From Cheiracanthium punctorium (lineage: Eukaryota > Arthropoda > Arachnida > Araneae > Cheiracanthiidae), in the NCBI GenBank assembly GCA_038373885.1, contig JAWZYV010013296.1:1-64000 (forward strand): DNA of 64,000 nt. The letters run 5' to 3'. The notes below the pieces were generated by a model. The model saw only the letters and a list, made by a program, of their open reading frames with translations. It was not told the DNA's origin and made no database searches. Below, one piece after another: positions 11,978 to 23,344 of this stretch. The first letter of the stretch is position 1; every line of letters begins with the position of its first letter. Made by a program: the position numbers and the translations under genes.

Positions 11978-13421
11978 CGTGAACAATTAATTGAATATTA
12001 TAGATACCCTGTAATTCAAAAGATAATAATGAAAACACTTTATTGAGAATGGTATACATTACGTTCGATGGCAGTTTAGAAACAGACATCCATTTAAAGC
12101 ACAATACCATCTTACTATGTAATACTACGAAATACCCCCCCCCCTCAAAAGTTGCTTCAAATGTCGCCGACATTGGCGACATCCGAAATAAATCGCCAAA
12201 TACGGTGAGAAAAAAAAATCTTTCAAAAAATGAACCCAGCTTTGCAATATTTTCATTATTCGGCGGAAAATCAAAAAATAACTAATGTGGTAAGTGCGCT
12301 AGTGTGTTGGAAAGTGCTTTGTAATCAATGCATTTCGCGTGATTATCTTTCTTGTTAACATTACTACAACTTCTGAAGTAAATGAATCTATTTTTGTCAG
12401 ATACGTTGTTAAATTTCAACAATCAAATGGAACTGAATTGCAATTCTTTAGGCTCAAAAATCGAAAATAATATGTTTTAACGGTCAACCACCATGGAAAA
12501 GTTTGTCGTCTACTAAACAGCAACTGATTATTGTTTAAATTTGAAGTTATTAAAAGGAAAAGTTCTCGTGTTTTATAAGTGTTTGATAAAACTTTATAAT
12601 GGATTGTGAACCTAGGGGTATATATTTGTGCATTTAAAATATAGTTACTATTTTCTTTAGTTCTTTTTGCAAAAACAAAAAGAATACAAATCTTAGAATT
12701 GAATGTAATGTAGTGATTGACTTCATTGAGCTATCTATATATATAAAAGAGGAAAGTTTGTTTGTCTGTTCGGTATAGGCGTCCAGACCGTTCGACGGAT
12801 CTGGACTAAGTTTGGCACGCTTACTAAATAGGACAAGAGAAAGCTAATGTCGTAAAAATGAAATTAATCGGATTAATAGTTTTTGAGTTATTTTATATTT
12901 TGTGCAATCAATATATTTTCAGCCACTTTTTCCTTCTCGGGGGTATCCAGTGAATGAATGGGGGAAGACGCTCGTTTCTCTCGGGTTCTTCATTCTCAAG
13001 GTCATTCCGGCGAGCTTCAACTATGATTGCGACTAGCCATGATATGAAATTGCAGCGCGAGGATTCACATTCCTTCCCTTTAGAATCTATATTTAAGGTC
13101 AATGCGCATATCTCTTCCATTGCACGGGCAACGCCGGGCCACGCTGATAGTAAAGTTATAAATTCATTAGAATCAGGCTACGTTATATAAAAATTATAAT
13201 AAAGTTCCTCATCGTAGCATCGTAGCTATGTTAATTGTAGTTGCTAATATTTGCTACTTTCCTCATTATTAGATAATACAAAAGTTAAAAAACACTAAAA
13301 TATTTTTAGTTTTTCATTTTTACAATTTTTTTAAGTTCATTGTTGGAGAATGTCGTCATATGTCGTGAACAATTAATTGAATATTATAGATATCCTGTAA
13401 TTCAAAAGATAATAATGAAAA
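11978..13421. repeat. 58 bp direct repeats flanking 1.3 kb
   Basis: 11978-12035 and 13364-13421 are nearly identical (CGTGAACAATTAATTGAATA at the start of each). Between them lie a fragment resembling family B (about 12046-12260, with GACATTGGCGACATCC) and a Helitron at 12734-13150. The pair could be the ends of one element or a segmental duplication. Confidence 0.55.
12734..13150 (+). mobile_element. small non-autonomous Helitron
   Basis: Starts TCTATATATATAAAAGAGG directly after an A. Near the 3' end GCACGGGCAACGCCGGG can form the GC-rich hairpin typical of Helitrons, followed by a degenerate end CTGATAG before T. About 417 bp with no coding capacity. Confidence 0.65.
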
Positions 13422-13981
13422 TTTTGAAAATCTTGCCGGCAAAGTAAAAAATTTTTGGGGTGTTGAGGATTATTTAACAGATAATATTTTATATGCTTTC
13501 AGTTTATGCCAATCATGTTTTTTTCGATTTCTTTAGCTTTTTAAATAGTATTTAAATCCATCTATAGCTTTTGGCCAAAAAATTTTAAAAATCCGCCTGT
13601 GTGGGACGCTTTAAAAATACTTAGAATTTTCATGGTATTCCAGCTATTTTCTTTTTCATTTCCTTCGAATGTGTGACGTCATTTCCATGAAGCCAATTGT
13701 TATTTGTCAAATGCCAGTCATTTGGCCACTAAAGAAAGATGACAGTGCGGGGCGCTCTGCTCGCAAATATGAATGCAAAGCAGTCATATTTGAAAGATGG
13801 GAAGAAAGCACTAAATTTAGAAAAGGCAATTGAAATTAGAATTCATTTTAAAAGTATGTGATGCAGTTCATCACAGAGGTATCGTGACAACCGTTTGAAA
13901 TTCTTGCCATTTTTTTTTCTTGGGGGGGTTAATATTTTACCCTTTTACCCCAAAAAAGGGTAAAATCTCATAAAGACCTTC
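13422..13981. other. no gene seen
   Basis: AT-rich sequence with no recognised repeat ends or coding region. Confidence 0.5.
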
Positions 13982-13990
13982 CTTCCAACC

Positions 13991-14165
13991 TTGGGCGCCC
14001 ATATAATTTTTTTTAAGGGGGGGAGAGAAATTTCTCACTTATTACAATTTGAGTTCCGATTTCGTTTTGTAATGTATGTTTGTTTACATCATAACACAAT
14101 ATCTGGGCTAAATCTCCAGGGGGGGGACAAGTGCCCTACCTTGCCCCCCCTTATGGGCGCCCATG
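13991..14165 (+). mobile_element. hAT-like MITE with ~9 bp TSD
   Basis: The 175 bp element begins TTGGGCGCCCATA and ends TATGGGCGCCCATG, with G- and C-runs inside. It is flanked by CTTCCAACC (13982-13990 and 14166-14174). The same TTCCAACC also borders the next MITE at 14175, so the two insertions share a target. Confidence 0.75.
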
Positions 14166-14174
14166 CTTCCAACC

Positions 14175-15115
14175 AACACCTCCTAGATAGAGAAAGCCTG
14201 AGAACAGAAGCTTTAACGTCATTAGTAGGTCCACTAAAATGACGTCATCACAGTTTTACTTTCACAAACTAAAACTATTTAAAATTTGTGGTGAATTTAC
14301 TCACTCATAAACCATTTTAATGATTTATGATAGAAAATTTAATTTTACTACTAATGACAACTTTTAACCATCACTAATTATATGATATGAAATAGGTCAT
14401 TATGGATTATTTTGTATCAGAAAAGTATTTCAGTATTTATCTTTAACCCTTTGAGGCGCAACGCTTTCCCAATGCTCAAAAAAAGGGCAGCCGTTGCCAT
14501 CGCTCGACTTAACTACCAGCAAGATGGCAGACAATCGAAACGTTCATCGCGTGCCACAGATCTAGAGATTGCATGCTTTTTGACGACAGCTGGCTGTGCG
14601 GCACAGCCAGCTGCGTCAAAAATGGGTCTCTAGATCTGTGGCACGCGATGAACGTTTCGATCGTCCGCCATCTTGCTGGTAGTTAAGTCGGGCGATGGCA
14701 ACGGCTGCCCTTTTTTCAGCATTGGGCAATGTATCCAGCTGTTCTCGCAGTCTTTCATTTTTCAGCAGATGTCAGTGCTGTTAAAAATAATCGTGACCAT
14801 TTTTTACGGGAAAGGACGTGCTAAAAAGTAAAGGATACTCGTGGAGCTCTGTCACCCGCAACTATTTTTATAGAAATCCAATCTATTCTTCGTGACTGGC
14901 AACAGTCAAAACGTCAGAGTTTGGTGTTCCCAGAGCGGGAACACAGCGCGTTAAAGGGTTAACTTAAGATATTCTCTAATATCTGCAGTTATTCACCAGA
15001 AATTTTAAATAAATTTACTTTGTGAAAACAAAACCATGATGCCGTCATTTTAGTGGACCTAATAATCACGTAAAAGTTTCTGTTCTCAGGCTTTCTGTGT
15101 GTCTAGGAGGTGTTG
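14175..15115 (+). mobile_element. MITE family H with ~120 bp TIRs, copy 1
   Basis: Left end AACACCTCCTAGATAG through GCCTGAGAACAGAAGC mirrors the right end, which finishes TCTAGGAGGTGTT. The inverted repeats run about 120 bp and include CACTAAAATGACG. TTCCAACC flanks it at 14167-14174 and 15116-15123. The interior is interrupted by the TTAA MITE at 14447-14958. A second copy is at 24475-24881. Confidence 0.75.
14447..14958 (-). mobile_element. TTAA foldback MITE, copy 4 (full length), nested in family H
   Basis: Bounded by TTAA at 14443-14446 and 14959-14962. Here the B-end (CCCTTTGAGGCGCAACGC) is on the left and the A-end on the right, so it is inverted relative to copy 3. The central TGGCTGTGCGGCACAGCCA is the axis of the foldback. 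No coding capacity. Confidence 0.8.
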
Positions 15116-15123
15116 TTCCAACC

Positions 15124-15771
15124 CACTACCTGTAGCGAAAAAGGACATAGAAGGCAATTTATGCGAAAAACCGGCCAAAATATGCAGAAGCAAAGTCGCA
15201 ATCGGAGAATAAATCAACCCCTTTCATCGAGGACGGGGCCGTGACGTCACAGTCCGCCCTGCATGGCGGGGGAGTGGGGCGGGAGAGAGTTGAGTGGTTT
15301 TGTGCAGGCTGAGAAATGAAGTTCTTGATTGGAAGCGACGGATGTTATCCCCGTAACCCGGGCTACAAGATGCCGGATAAAAAGGCGTTAAGTCCGGGGA
15401 ACATGGCCGGATTGAGAGAGGGGAAGGTGACTTGCCGCATCATACGTGCAAAAAAAAAACACACACACAGCGTGTAATAGGTTTTGAGGGGGGGGGCGGA
15501 GCGGATGGGGTTTTAATGAAGTTAAATGTGAGCATTCAGAAACGAACACCGAGCATGTCAAATGTATTTTAAAGCGCATTAGAATGCTATTAACTTCAAA
15601 CGAATGAATCATCGTGTTTTTATTTTTTACACTTTCATAAGCGCACATTGTGTCCGAGAGTTTACGTGGTGAAAAAAGTGGCTCGAGCATGTCGTGTAAT
15701 AGAACCTATTGTGGCATGGTCATGTTGCTCTTTAGCAGCCCATCATCAAAATGAAATAGAAAAAAAAAAAA
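15124..15771. other. no gene seen; GC-richer patch
   Basis: 15230-15300 is GC-rich (CATGGCGGGGGAGTGGGGCG) and a G-run lies at 15488-15496. The minus-strand frame at 15388-15690 has no recognisable domain. Confidence 0.45.
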
Positions 15772-16796
15772 TCTGGAGTGACTCCACTCGACTTTCCGGA
15801 CACTTACGATTAAGATCATTACCAAGCATTTAAATAAATTTTAATCGATGAATAATTCAAACATATATACCAAATTGAAGCTCGATCGAATGTACCGTTT
15901 AAACGCTAGCGCACTTTCAAGAATTTCTCCCCATAGGCCATAATGTAAAAGAAATCTTTGTCGTAGCCCTGTAGAAAAACTGTAAGTCCTATACACATCA
16001 AAATCAATACAGGTCTTACAATGGTGGTTTATAACATGTATACCCAATTTGAGCTCAATCGAATGTACCGTTTAAACGCTAGCGCACTTTCCAGAATTTT
16101 CCTCCATAGGCCATGATGTAAAAGAAATCTTTGTCGTAGCCCTGTAGAAAAACTGTAAATCCTATAAACATCAAAATCAATACCGGTCTTACAATGGTGG
16201 TTTATAACATGTATACCCAATTTGAGCTCAATCGAATGTACCGTTTAAACGCTAGCGCACTTTCAAGAATTTCTCCCCATAGGCCATAATGCAAAAGAAA
16301 TCTTTATTTTATCCCTGTAGAAAAACTGTAAGTCCTATACACATCAAAATCAATACAGGTCTTGCGACGGTGGTTTATAACATGTATACCCAATTTGAGT
16401 TCAATCGAATGTACCGTTTAAACGCTAGCGCACTTTCCAGAATTTTCCTCCATAGGCCATGATGTAAAAGAAATCTTTGTCGTAGCCCTGTAGAAAAACG
16501 GCAAGTCTTATACACACCAAAATCAATACCGGTCTTGCGACGGTGGTTTATAACATATATACCCAATTTGAGCTCAATCGCATGCCCTGTTCAGGAGCTA
16601 TCGTGTTCACTCACATACACACAAACACACATACACACACACACACATACACACATACACACATATATACACACATCTCGTAAAAATAGCCTAAATGTAT
16701 TCAGAAGATCTCAAAACGTGTAAATACACCAAAATCTCGAAGTCGAATTTTTTCATGATTACAATACTTTCCTTACATGGTACATGTTCGGAAAGT
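15772..16796 (-). mobile_element. Helentron-associated-like element, family C, copy 1
   Basis: On the minus strand it starts ACTTTCCGAACATG and ends with the palindromic GAGTGGAGTCACTC then CAGA followed by a T-run. ACTTTCCGAACA at the 5' end and TGTTCGGAAAGT near the 3' end are perfect subterminal inverted repeats. The interior holds four ~180 bp tandem units plus a CA microsatellite (16612-16675). Sequence differs from family B but the architecture is the same. Short open frames in each unit are by-products of the tandem repeat. Confidence 0.7.
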
Positions 16797-16881
16797 AAAA
16801 ATCGTAAGAAATTTCACGGGCGTACACAGTTCTCTTTCGATATCTCGAAATTTAGTGGCTGTACTTTTTTTTTCTTTTTAA

Positions 16882-17171
16882 CCCTTTAACGCGCAGTGTT
16901 CCCGCTCTGGGAACACTGACGTTTTGACTGTTGCCAATCACGAAGAATAGATTTGATTTCTATAAAAATAGTTGCGGGGTCATAGCTCCACGAGAATCCT
17001 TTACCTTTTAGCACGTCATTTCCCATTAAAAAAAGTCACTTATTTTTAACAGCACTGACATCTGCTGAAAAATGGCGAGAACAGCCGGATAGATTGCCCA
17101 GTGCTGAAAAAAGGGCAGCCGTTGCCATCGCTCGACTTCACTACCAGCAAGATGGCGGACGATCGTAACGT
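16882..17171 (+). mobile_element. TTAA foldback MITE, copy 5 (3'-truncated)
   Basis: Follows TTAA at 16878-16881 and begins with the A-end. It stops after GCGGACGATCGTAACGT, where repeat G begins. The second TTAA and the B-end are missing. Confidence 0.7.
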
Positions 17172-17300
17172 CGATCTGACGGAGTTTTGGTCGGTTGTCT
17201 TGAGATGTCACGGGAATACGCGTTAGAACCCCTTGAAAAGTCCACCAACCAAGGATCCCATATAATCAGATGCCCCTCCTGTAGGCTTGCCACAGCACCG
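17172..17300 (+). repeat. dispersed repeat G, copy 1
   Basis: Contains GAATACGCGTTAGAACCCCT and then GTAGGCTTGCCACAGCACC, shared with 47815-47965 and in part with 53371-53510. The class is unknown; boundaries are approximate. Confidence 0.55.
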
Positions 17301-17552
17301 GGTCCAGACTGGCCAGGTCGGGTGGTCGGCGATTGCCGAAGGGCCCTGGCTCAAGAAATGCCCTCGAATGGGTTCCCAAAAATGGATATACAGTAGAACC
17401 TCCCTATAACGAAGTCTCCTTACAACGTATTTCTCCCTATAACGAAATTTTTAATTGGAACGTAACTCTAAGGCTAAAATAATACTGAAGATATTCTCCA
17501 TGCAACGGAGAGCTTGTCTCCCTTTAACATTATTTTTCAGATTCACCTTTAA

Positions 17553-17832
17553 CCCTTTGAGGCGCAACCCTTTCCCAATGCTGAAAAAAAGGGCAGCCGT
17601 TGCATCGCTCGACTTAACTACCAGCAAGATGGAGGACGATCGAAACGTTCATCGCGTGCCACAGATCTAGAGACCTTTTTCTTGACGCAGCTGGCTGTGC
17701 CGTCGTCAAAAAAGGGATCTGTGGCACGCGATGAACGTTTCGATCGTCCGCCATCTTGCTGGTAGTTAAGTCGAGCGATGGCAACGGCTGCCCTTTTTTT
17801 TCAGCATTGGGAAATTGTTGCGCCTCAAAGGG
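17553..17832. mobile_element. TTAA foldback MITE, copy 6 (B-end/B-end form)
   Basis: Bounded by TTAA at 17549-17552 and 17833-17836. Both ends are the B-end (CCCTTTGAGGCGCAACCC on the left, its complement on the right), so the whole 280 bp is one long inverted repeat around GCAGCTGGCTGTGCCG. The A-end half is absent. Confidence 0.8.
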
Positions 17833-17836
17833 TTAA

Positions 17837-18687
17837 TATGTATGTTTATCAAATTTTCGTATTCCGATTTCGATAACTTAGTGTAGCAGCAAGCTTGATC
17901 TTCTTTCCTGTGCATTACATCTTTTCATCTCCATCATTGAATCAGTTTGTGGTATTTTCAATGGTTAGTAGTTGTGTATAATTAACCGTGCAATAATAAT
18001 GTGGTACCTCCGACGTCTGATGTATAAAATATTTCATTTCTACAGACTCTATAGAATAATGTTTTTTTTTTTTTTTTTTAAGTATTTTGGCCGCAAAAAT
18101 CTTTTTTATGCCCTAAGTACAAAAAATGTTGGAATTATAAATAAAGAATACTGAAACTCTGATAGCTTGAGTTGGGTGGCTCAATTTTGAGTGCTCCTCA
18201 ACGAATGATTATCTATAAACATATGTATAAATGTAATGTATTGAAACTGGCCATAGACTTCAATGTATTGAAAGTTTTTTTACTGTGACCTTGTAATAAG
18301 TACACTAATCAGTCTAGTGCAATCAAAAAAGGAAATGCACAACTACAACATCTTAAAAATATACTGCAACATGTTTTAAAATGCTAGAGCGGTTAAAAAT
18401 ATAAACATTCTGCGCCAAATCGTTTTTGAGTTGTAAGAGCTACGTACGTACGTATAGAGGCGTTACGGAAAACTATTCATAAAGGATTATAGAGTTGTCA
18501 AAATGGATCGTCGAGTTCGCAAAACTTTTGTGGGTGCTCTAGAAATAATAGATTTTCTAGAAGGAACAGGTTTTTGTTTTTTAGAAAAATCTCCATATAA
18601 ATCGTGATATGGAAAGCTCCAATTGCTTTTCATTTTTAATACACAGATAGAAGCAAAAATTTTTACAAAATATAAATATTTTGTTAT
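17837..18687. other. no gene seen
   Basis: AT-rich with a T-run at 18063-18079 and a short ACGTACGTACGTA tract at 18433. No coding region or repeat ends recognised. Confidence 0.5.
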
Positions 18688-18691
18688 TTAA

Positions 18692-19087
18692 CCCTTTAAC
18701 GCGCAGTGTTCCCGCTCTGGGAACGCCAACTCTGACGTTTTGACTGTTGCCAGTCACGAAGAAGAATTGATATGATTTCTATAAAAATAGTTGCGGGTGA
18801 CAGAGCTCCACTAGAAACCTTTACTTTTTAGCACGTCATTTCCCGTAAAAGAAAAAATGGTCACGATTATTTTTAACAGCAGTGGCATCTGCTGAAAAAT
18901 GGAAGAATGCGAGAACAGCTGGATAGATTGCCCAATGCTGAAAAAAATGGTACAGTCAAAAAAGGGTCTCTAGATCTGTGGCACGCGATGAACGTTTCGA
19001 TCGTCCGCCATCTTGCTGGTAGTTAAGTCGAGCGATGGCAACGGCTGCCCTTTATTCAGCATGGGGAAAGGGTTGCGCCTCAAAGTG
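18692..19087 (+). mobile_element. TTAA foldback MITE, copy 7
   Basis: Bounded by TTAA at 18688-18691 and 19088-19091. A-end on the left, B-end on the right (one base differs in the final GTGTTAA). An internal deletion around 18950-18960 removed much of the inner inverted copy, making it shorter than copy 3. Confidence 0.78.
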
Positions 19088-19422
19088 TTAACTGATTCTA
19101 AATTACAACATGTACTTGGTCATCATCTTATGCTGATCTGCGTCACAATAGAAAAATTTAGATCTTACTGCAGAAATCTCATAATTCTAATAGATTTTTT
19201 TTCTACAAAAGTAACTAAAACAATGCTTTAAAATTGTATCGGCGTTCCACATCCATGTGATCTTTTCTGTGGGTGTTTGAGCACCGGAGCACCCACATAG
19301 TCCGCGCCACTGCATACATACATATGTTGAGACGTCACGCAAAACTTTGTCAAATAAATTTAGAGATGTTCAAAATCGACTTTTCCTGAAGCCCGAGGCA
19401 GATATTTTTCTTGGAGACCCTT

Positions 19423-21905
19423 TCATTCTAATGTATGCATGTGCATTCACAAATACAAAATAGGAGTATCGATCCCCATGCTTTAATACGATACTTCATA
19501 ATGTCACCTAGTTGACAAAAGAAATGTGAATTCACACACATTTACAGAAAGTATTCCCTTTTCACACACATTCTCATGTGTGCATATGTATTCACAGATA
19601 CTACATAAGAGTATCGATCCCTATTCTTAATTCGTTTCTTCATCATGCCACCTAGCTGACAAAAGCTATTTGAATTCTTACACATATATAGAAAGTATTC
19701 CCCTTTCATTCTAACGTGTGCATATGTATTCACAAATACTACATAAGAGTATCGATCCATATTCTTAATTCGTTTCTTCATCATGCCACCTAGCTGACAA
19801 AAGCTATTTGAATTCTTACACATATATAGAAAGCATTTCCCTTTCATTCTAATGTGTGCATGTGTATTCACGAATACTACATAAGAGTATCGATCCATAT
19901 TCTTAATTCGTTTCTTCATCATGCCACCTAGCTGACAAAAGCTATTTGAATTCTTACACATATATAGAAAGCATTTTCCTTTCATTCTAACGTGTGCATA
20001 TGTATTCACAAATACTACATAAGAGTATCGATCCCTATTCTTAATTCGTTTCTTCATCATGTCACCTTGCTGACAAAAGCTATTTGAATTCTTACACATA
20101 TATAGAAAGTATTCCCCTTTCATTCTAACGTGTGCATATGTATTCACAAATACTACATAAGAGTATCGATCCCTATTCTTAATTCGTTTCTTCATCATGC
20201 CACCTAGCTGACAAAAGCTATTTGAATTCTTACACATATATAGAAAGTATTCCCCTTTCATTCTAACGTGTGCATATGTATTCACAAATACTACATAAGA
20301 GTATCGATCCCTATTCTTAATTCGTTTCTTCATCATGTCACCTTGCTGACAAAAGCTATTTGAATTCTTACACATATATAGAAAGTATTCCCCTTTCATT
20401 CTAACGTGTGCATATGTATTCACAAATACTACATAAGAGTATCGATCCATATTCTTAATTCGTTTCTTCATCATGCCACCTAGCTGACAAAAGCTATTTG
20501 AATTCTTACACATATATAGAAAGCATTTCCCTTTCATTCTAATGTGTGCATGTGTATTCACGAATACTACATAAGAGTATCGATCCATATTCTTAATTCG
20601 TTTCTTCATCATGCCACCTACCTGACAAAAGCTATTTGAATTCTTACACATATATAGAAAGCATTTCCCTTTCATTCTAACGTGTGCATATGTATTCACA
20701 AATACTACATAAGAGTATCGATCCCTATTCTTAATTCGTTTCTTCATCATGGCACCTTGCTGACAAAAGCTATTTGAATTCTTACACATATATAGAAAGT
20801 ATTCCCCTTTCATTCTAACGTGTGCATATGTATTCACAAATACTACATAAGAGTATCGATCCCTATTCTTAATTCGTTTCTTCATCATGCCACCTAGCTG
20901 ACAAAAGCTATTTGAATTCTTACACATAGAAAGTATTCCCCTTTCATTCTAACGTGTGCATATGTATTCACAAATACTACATAAGAGTATCGATCCCTAT
21001 TCTTAATTCGTTTCTTCATCATGTCACCTTGCTGACAAAAGCTATTTGAATTCTTACACATATATAGAAAGTATTCCCCTTTCATTCTAACGTGTGCATA
21101 TGTATTCACAAATACTACATAAGAGTATCGATCCATATTCTTAATTCGTTTCTTCATCATGCCACCTAGCTGACAAAAGCTATTTGAATTCTTACACATA
21201 TATAGAAAGCATTTCCCTTTCATTCTAATGTGTGCATGTGTATTCACGAATACTACATAAGAGTATCGATCCATATTCTTAATTCGTTTCTTCATCATGC
21301 CACCTAGCTGACAAAAGCTATTTGAATTCTTACACATATATAGAAAGCATTTCCCTTTCATTCTAACGTGTGCATATGTATTCACAAATACTACATAAGA
21401 GTATCGATCCATATTCTTAATTCGTTTCTTCATCATGTCACCTTGCTGACAAAAGCTATTTGAATTCTTACACATATATAGAAAGTATTCCCCTTTCATT
21501 CTAACGTGTGCATATGTATTCACAAATACTACATAAGAGTATCGATCCCTATTCTTAATTCGTTTCTTCATCATGTCACCTTGCTGACAAAAGCTATTTG
21601 AATTCTTACACATATATAGAAAGTATTCCCCTTTCATTCTAACGTGTGCATATGTATTCACAAATACTACATAAGAGTATCGATCCATATTCTTAATTCG
21701 TTTCTTCATCATGCCACCTCGCTGACAAAAGCTATTTGAATTCTTACACATATATAGAAAGCATTTCCCTTTCATTCTAATGTGTGCATGTGTATTCACG
21801 AATACTACATAAGAGTATCGATCCCTGTGCTTTAATTCGTCTCTTCATAATGTCACCTAGTTGACGAAAGCTATTGGAATTCTTACACACTTAAAGAAAG
21901 TATCC
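19423..21905. repeat. 138 bp tandem satellite, about 18 units
   Basis: Each 138 bp unit contains GAGTATCGATCC, then TTCGTTTCTTCATCATG, then ACAAAAGCTATTTGAATTCT, then TTTCATTCTAACGTGTGCA. Inner units differ at few positions, whereas the units at both edges are clearly more diverged. Variant types recur in blocks of about 4-6 units, suggesting higher-order repeats. Because 138 is divisible by three, the minus strand stays open over 461 and 301 codons; a 4-base deletion at 20927 separates these. I regard the open frame as a by-product of the unit length, not a gene. Confidence 0.9.
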
Positions 21906-21985
21906 CCTGCAATCAAAATGCGGAAACAAATCAAGAAAGCATACATTATCTTGGTGTCCCGACTTTTAAACTGCATTAGTTTTAA

Positions 21986-23340
21986 CCTCTTCAGACCCAA
22001 AAAAAAAGCTCTCATCCCAAATCAAAGATCAATCTCATAACTGTTTTTGAAAAACCTACTACACTTAAAAAGGACAAGTAGAAAGCGCATTTTCAAATAA
22101 ATTTTCGAATACAAGCCTGATTCTCTGTTTCAGTACTAAAAAGTTTCTACCAACCATAAACGAAGACCGTGGAGACACTTTTATAGGAAAATGATGACTT
22201 ACAAGTTCTTTTCAGCTGTATTAATTTTGAAAATAAACAAAAGATATCGGAAAAATTCAGGAAATTTCATTAACATTCAAATACTATTTTATGTAACAGC
22301 AAACAAAAATAAAATATGTTTGTCGGTATGTAGGATTTACACATTCGCAAGCTTTAAAAGTATTTATTCAAAATTATGGCATCGAAGCATATGCACTTCG
22401 ATTCAGAACTACAAAAAATCTTAAAGAATCGATTTTTACTTTCCGAACATGTACCATGTAAGGAAAGTATTGTAATCATGAAAAAATTCGACTTCGAGAT
22501 TTTGGTGTTTTGACACGTTTTGAGGGCTTCTGAATCCATTTATGCTAGTTTTACGAGATGTATGTATGTATGTGTGTATGTGTGTGTGTGTGTATGTGTG
22601 TGTGTGTGTGTGTGTGTATGTGAGTGAACACGATAGTTCCTGAACGGAGCATTCGATAGAGCTCAAATTGGATATATATGTCATAAACCACCGTCGCAAG
22701 ACCGGTATTGATTTTGGTGTGTATAGGACTTATAGTTTTTCTACAGGGCTACGACAAAGATTTCTTTTACATTATGGCCTATGGGGGGAATTTCTTGAAA
22801 GTGTGCTAGCGTTTAAACGGTAGATTCGATTGAGCTCAAATTGGGTATATATGTTATAAACCACCGTTGCAAGACCGGTATTGATTTGGGTGTGTATAGG
22901 ACTTATAGTTTTTCTACAGGGCTACGACAAGGATTTCTTTTACATTATGGCCTATGGGGGGAATTTCTTGAAAGTGCGCTAGCGTTTAAACGATACACTC
23001 GATTGAGCTCAAATTCGGTATACATGTTATAAACCACCATCCTAAGAACGGTATTGATTTTGGTGTGTATAGGACTTATAGTTCTCCTAAAGGGCTACGA
23101 CAAAACTTTCTTTTATGCATATGGGGAGAAATTCTTGAAAGTGCGCAAGCGTTTAAACGGTGCATTCGATTGAGTTTCAATTTGGTATATATGTTTGAAT
23201 TATTCATCGATTAAAATTTATTTAAGTGCTTGGTAATGATCTTAATCGTAAGTGTTCGGAAAGTCGAGTGGAGTCACTCCAGATTTTTTTAAAAGTGGAA
23301 ACAAAATCGTCTACATATGTGCACCTCTGGAATGAAGAGG
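21986..23340. mobile_element. TTAA-flanked element, family I, carrying a family C insert
   Basis: TTAA lies at 21982-21985 and 23341-23344, with inverted ends CCTCTTCAGA and, read from the right, CCTCTTCATTCCAGA. The core resembles 33513-33587 plus 35174-35390. Most of the right half is taken up by the family C element at 22438-23283. No transposase was seen, so it is another piggyBac-like non-autonomous element. Confidence 0.6.
22438..23283 (+). mobile_element. Helentron-associated-like element, family C, copy 2
   Basis: Starts ACTTTCCGAACATG after TTTT and ends GAGTGGAGTCACTC then CAGA before a T-run. The 5' end can also fold with GTAAGGAAAGTA. It has a GT microsatellite (22560-22620) followed by about three ~180 bp units containing TTTTTCTACAGGGCTACGAC. 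Opposite in orientation to the copy at 15772-16796. Confidence 0.72.
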
Positions 23341-23344
23341 TTAA

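Noticed and set aside
19542..21799. Two long minus-strand open frames (461 and 301 codons) of a 46-residue repeat
   Set aside because: The 138 bp satellite unit is a multiple of three with no stop in one frame, so open frames arise automatically; edge units are decayed and there is no promoter or distinct termini.
19423..21905. CRISPR-like array
   Set aside because: Units are contiguous 138 bp tandem copies with no unique spacers, in a eukaryotic context.
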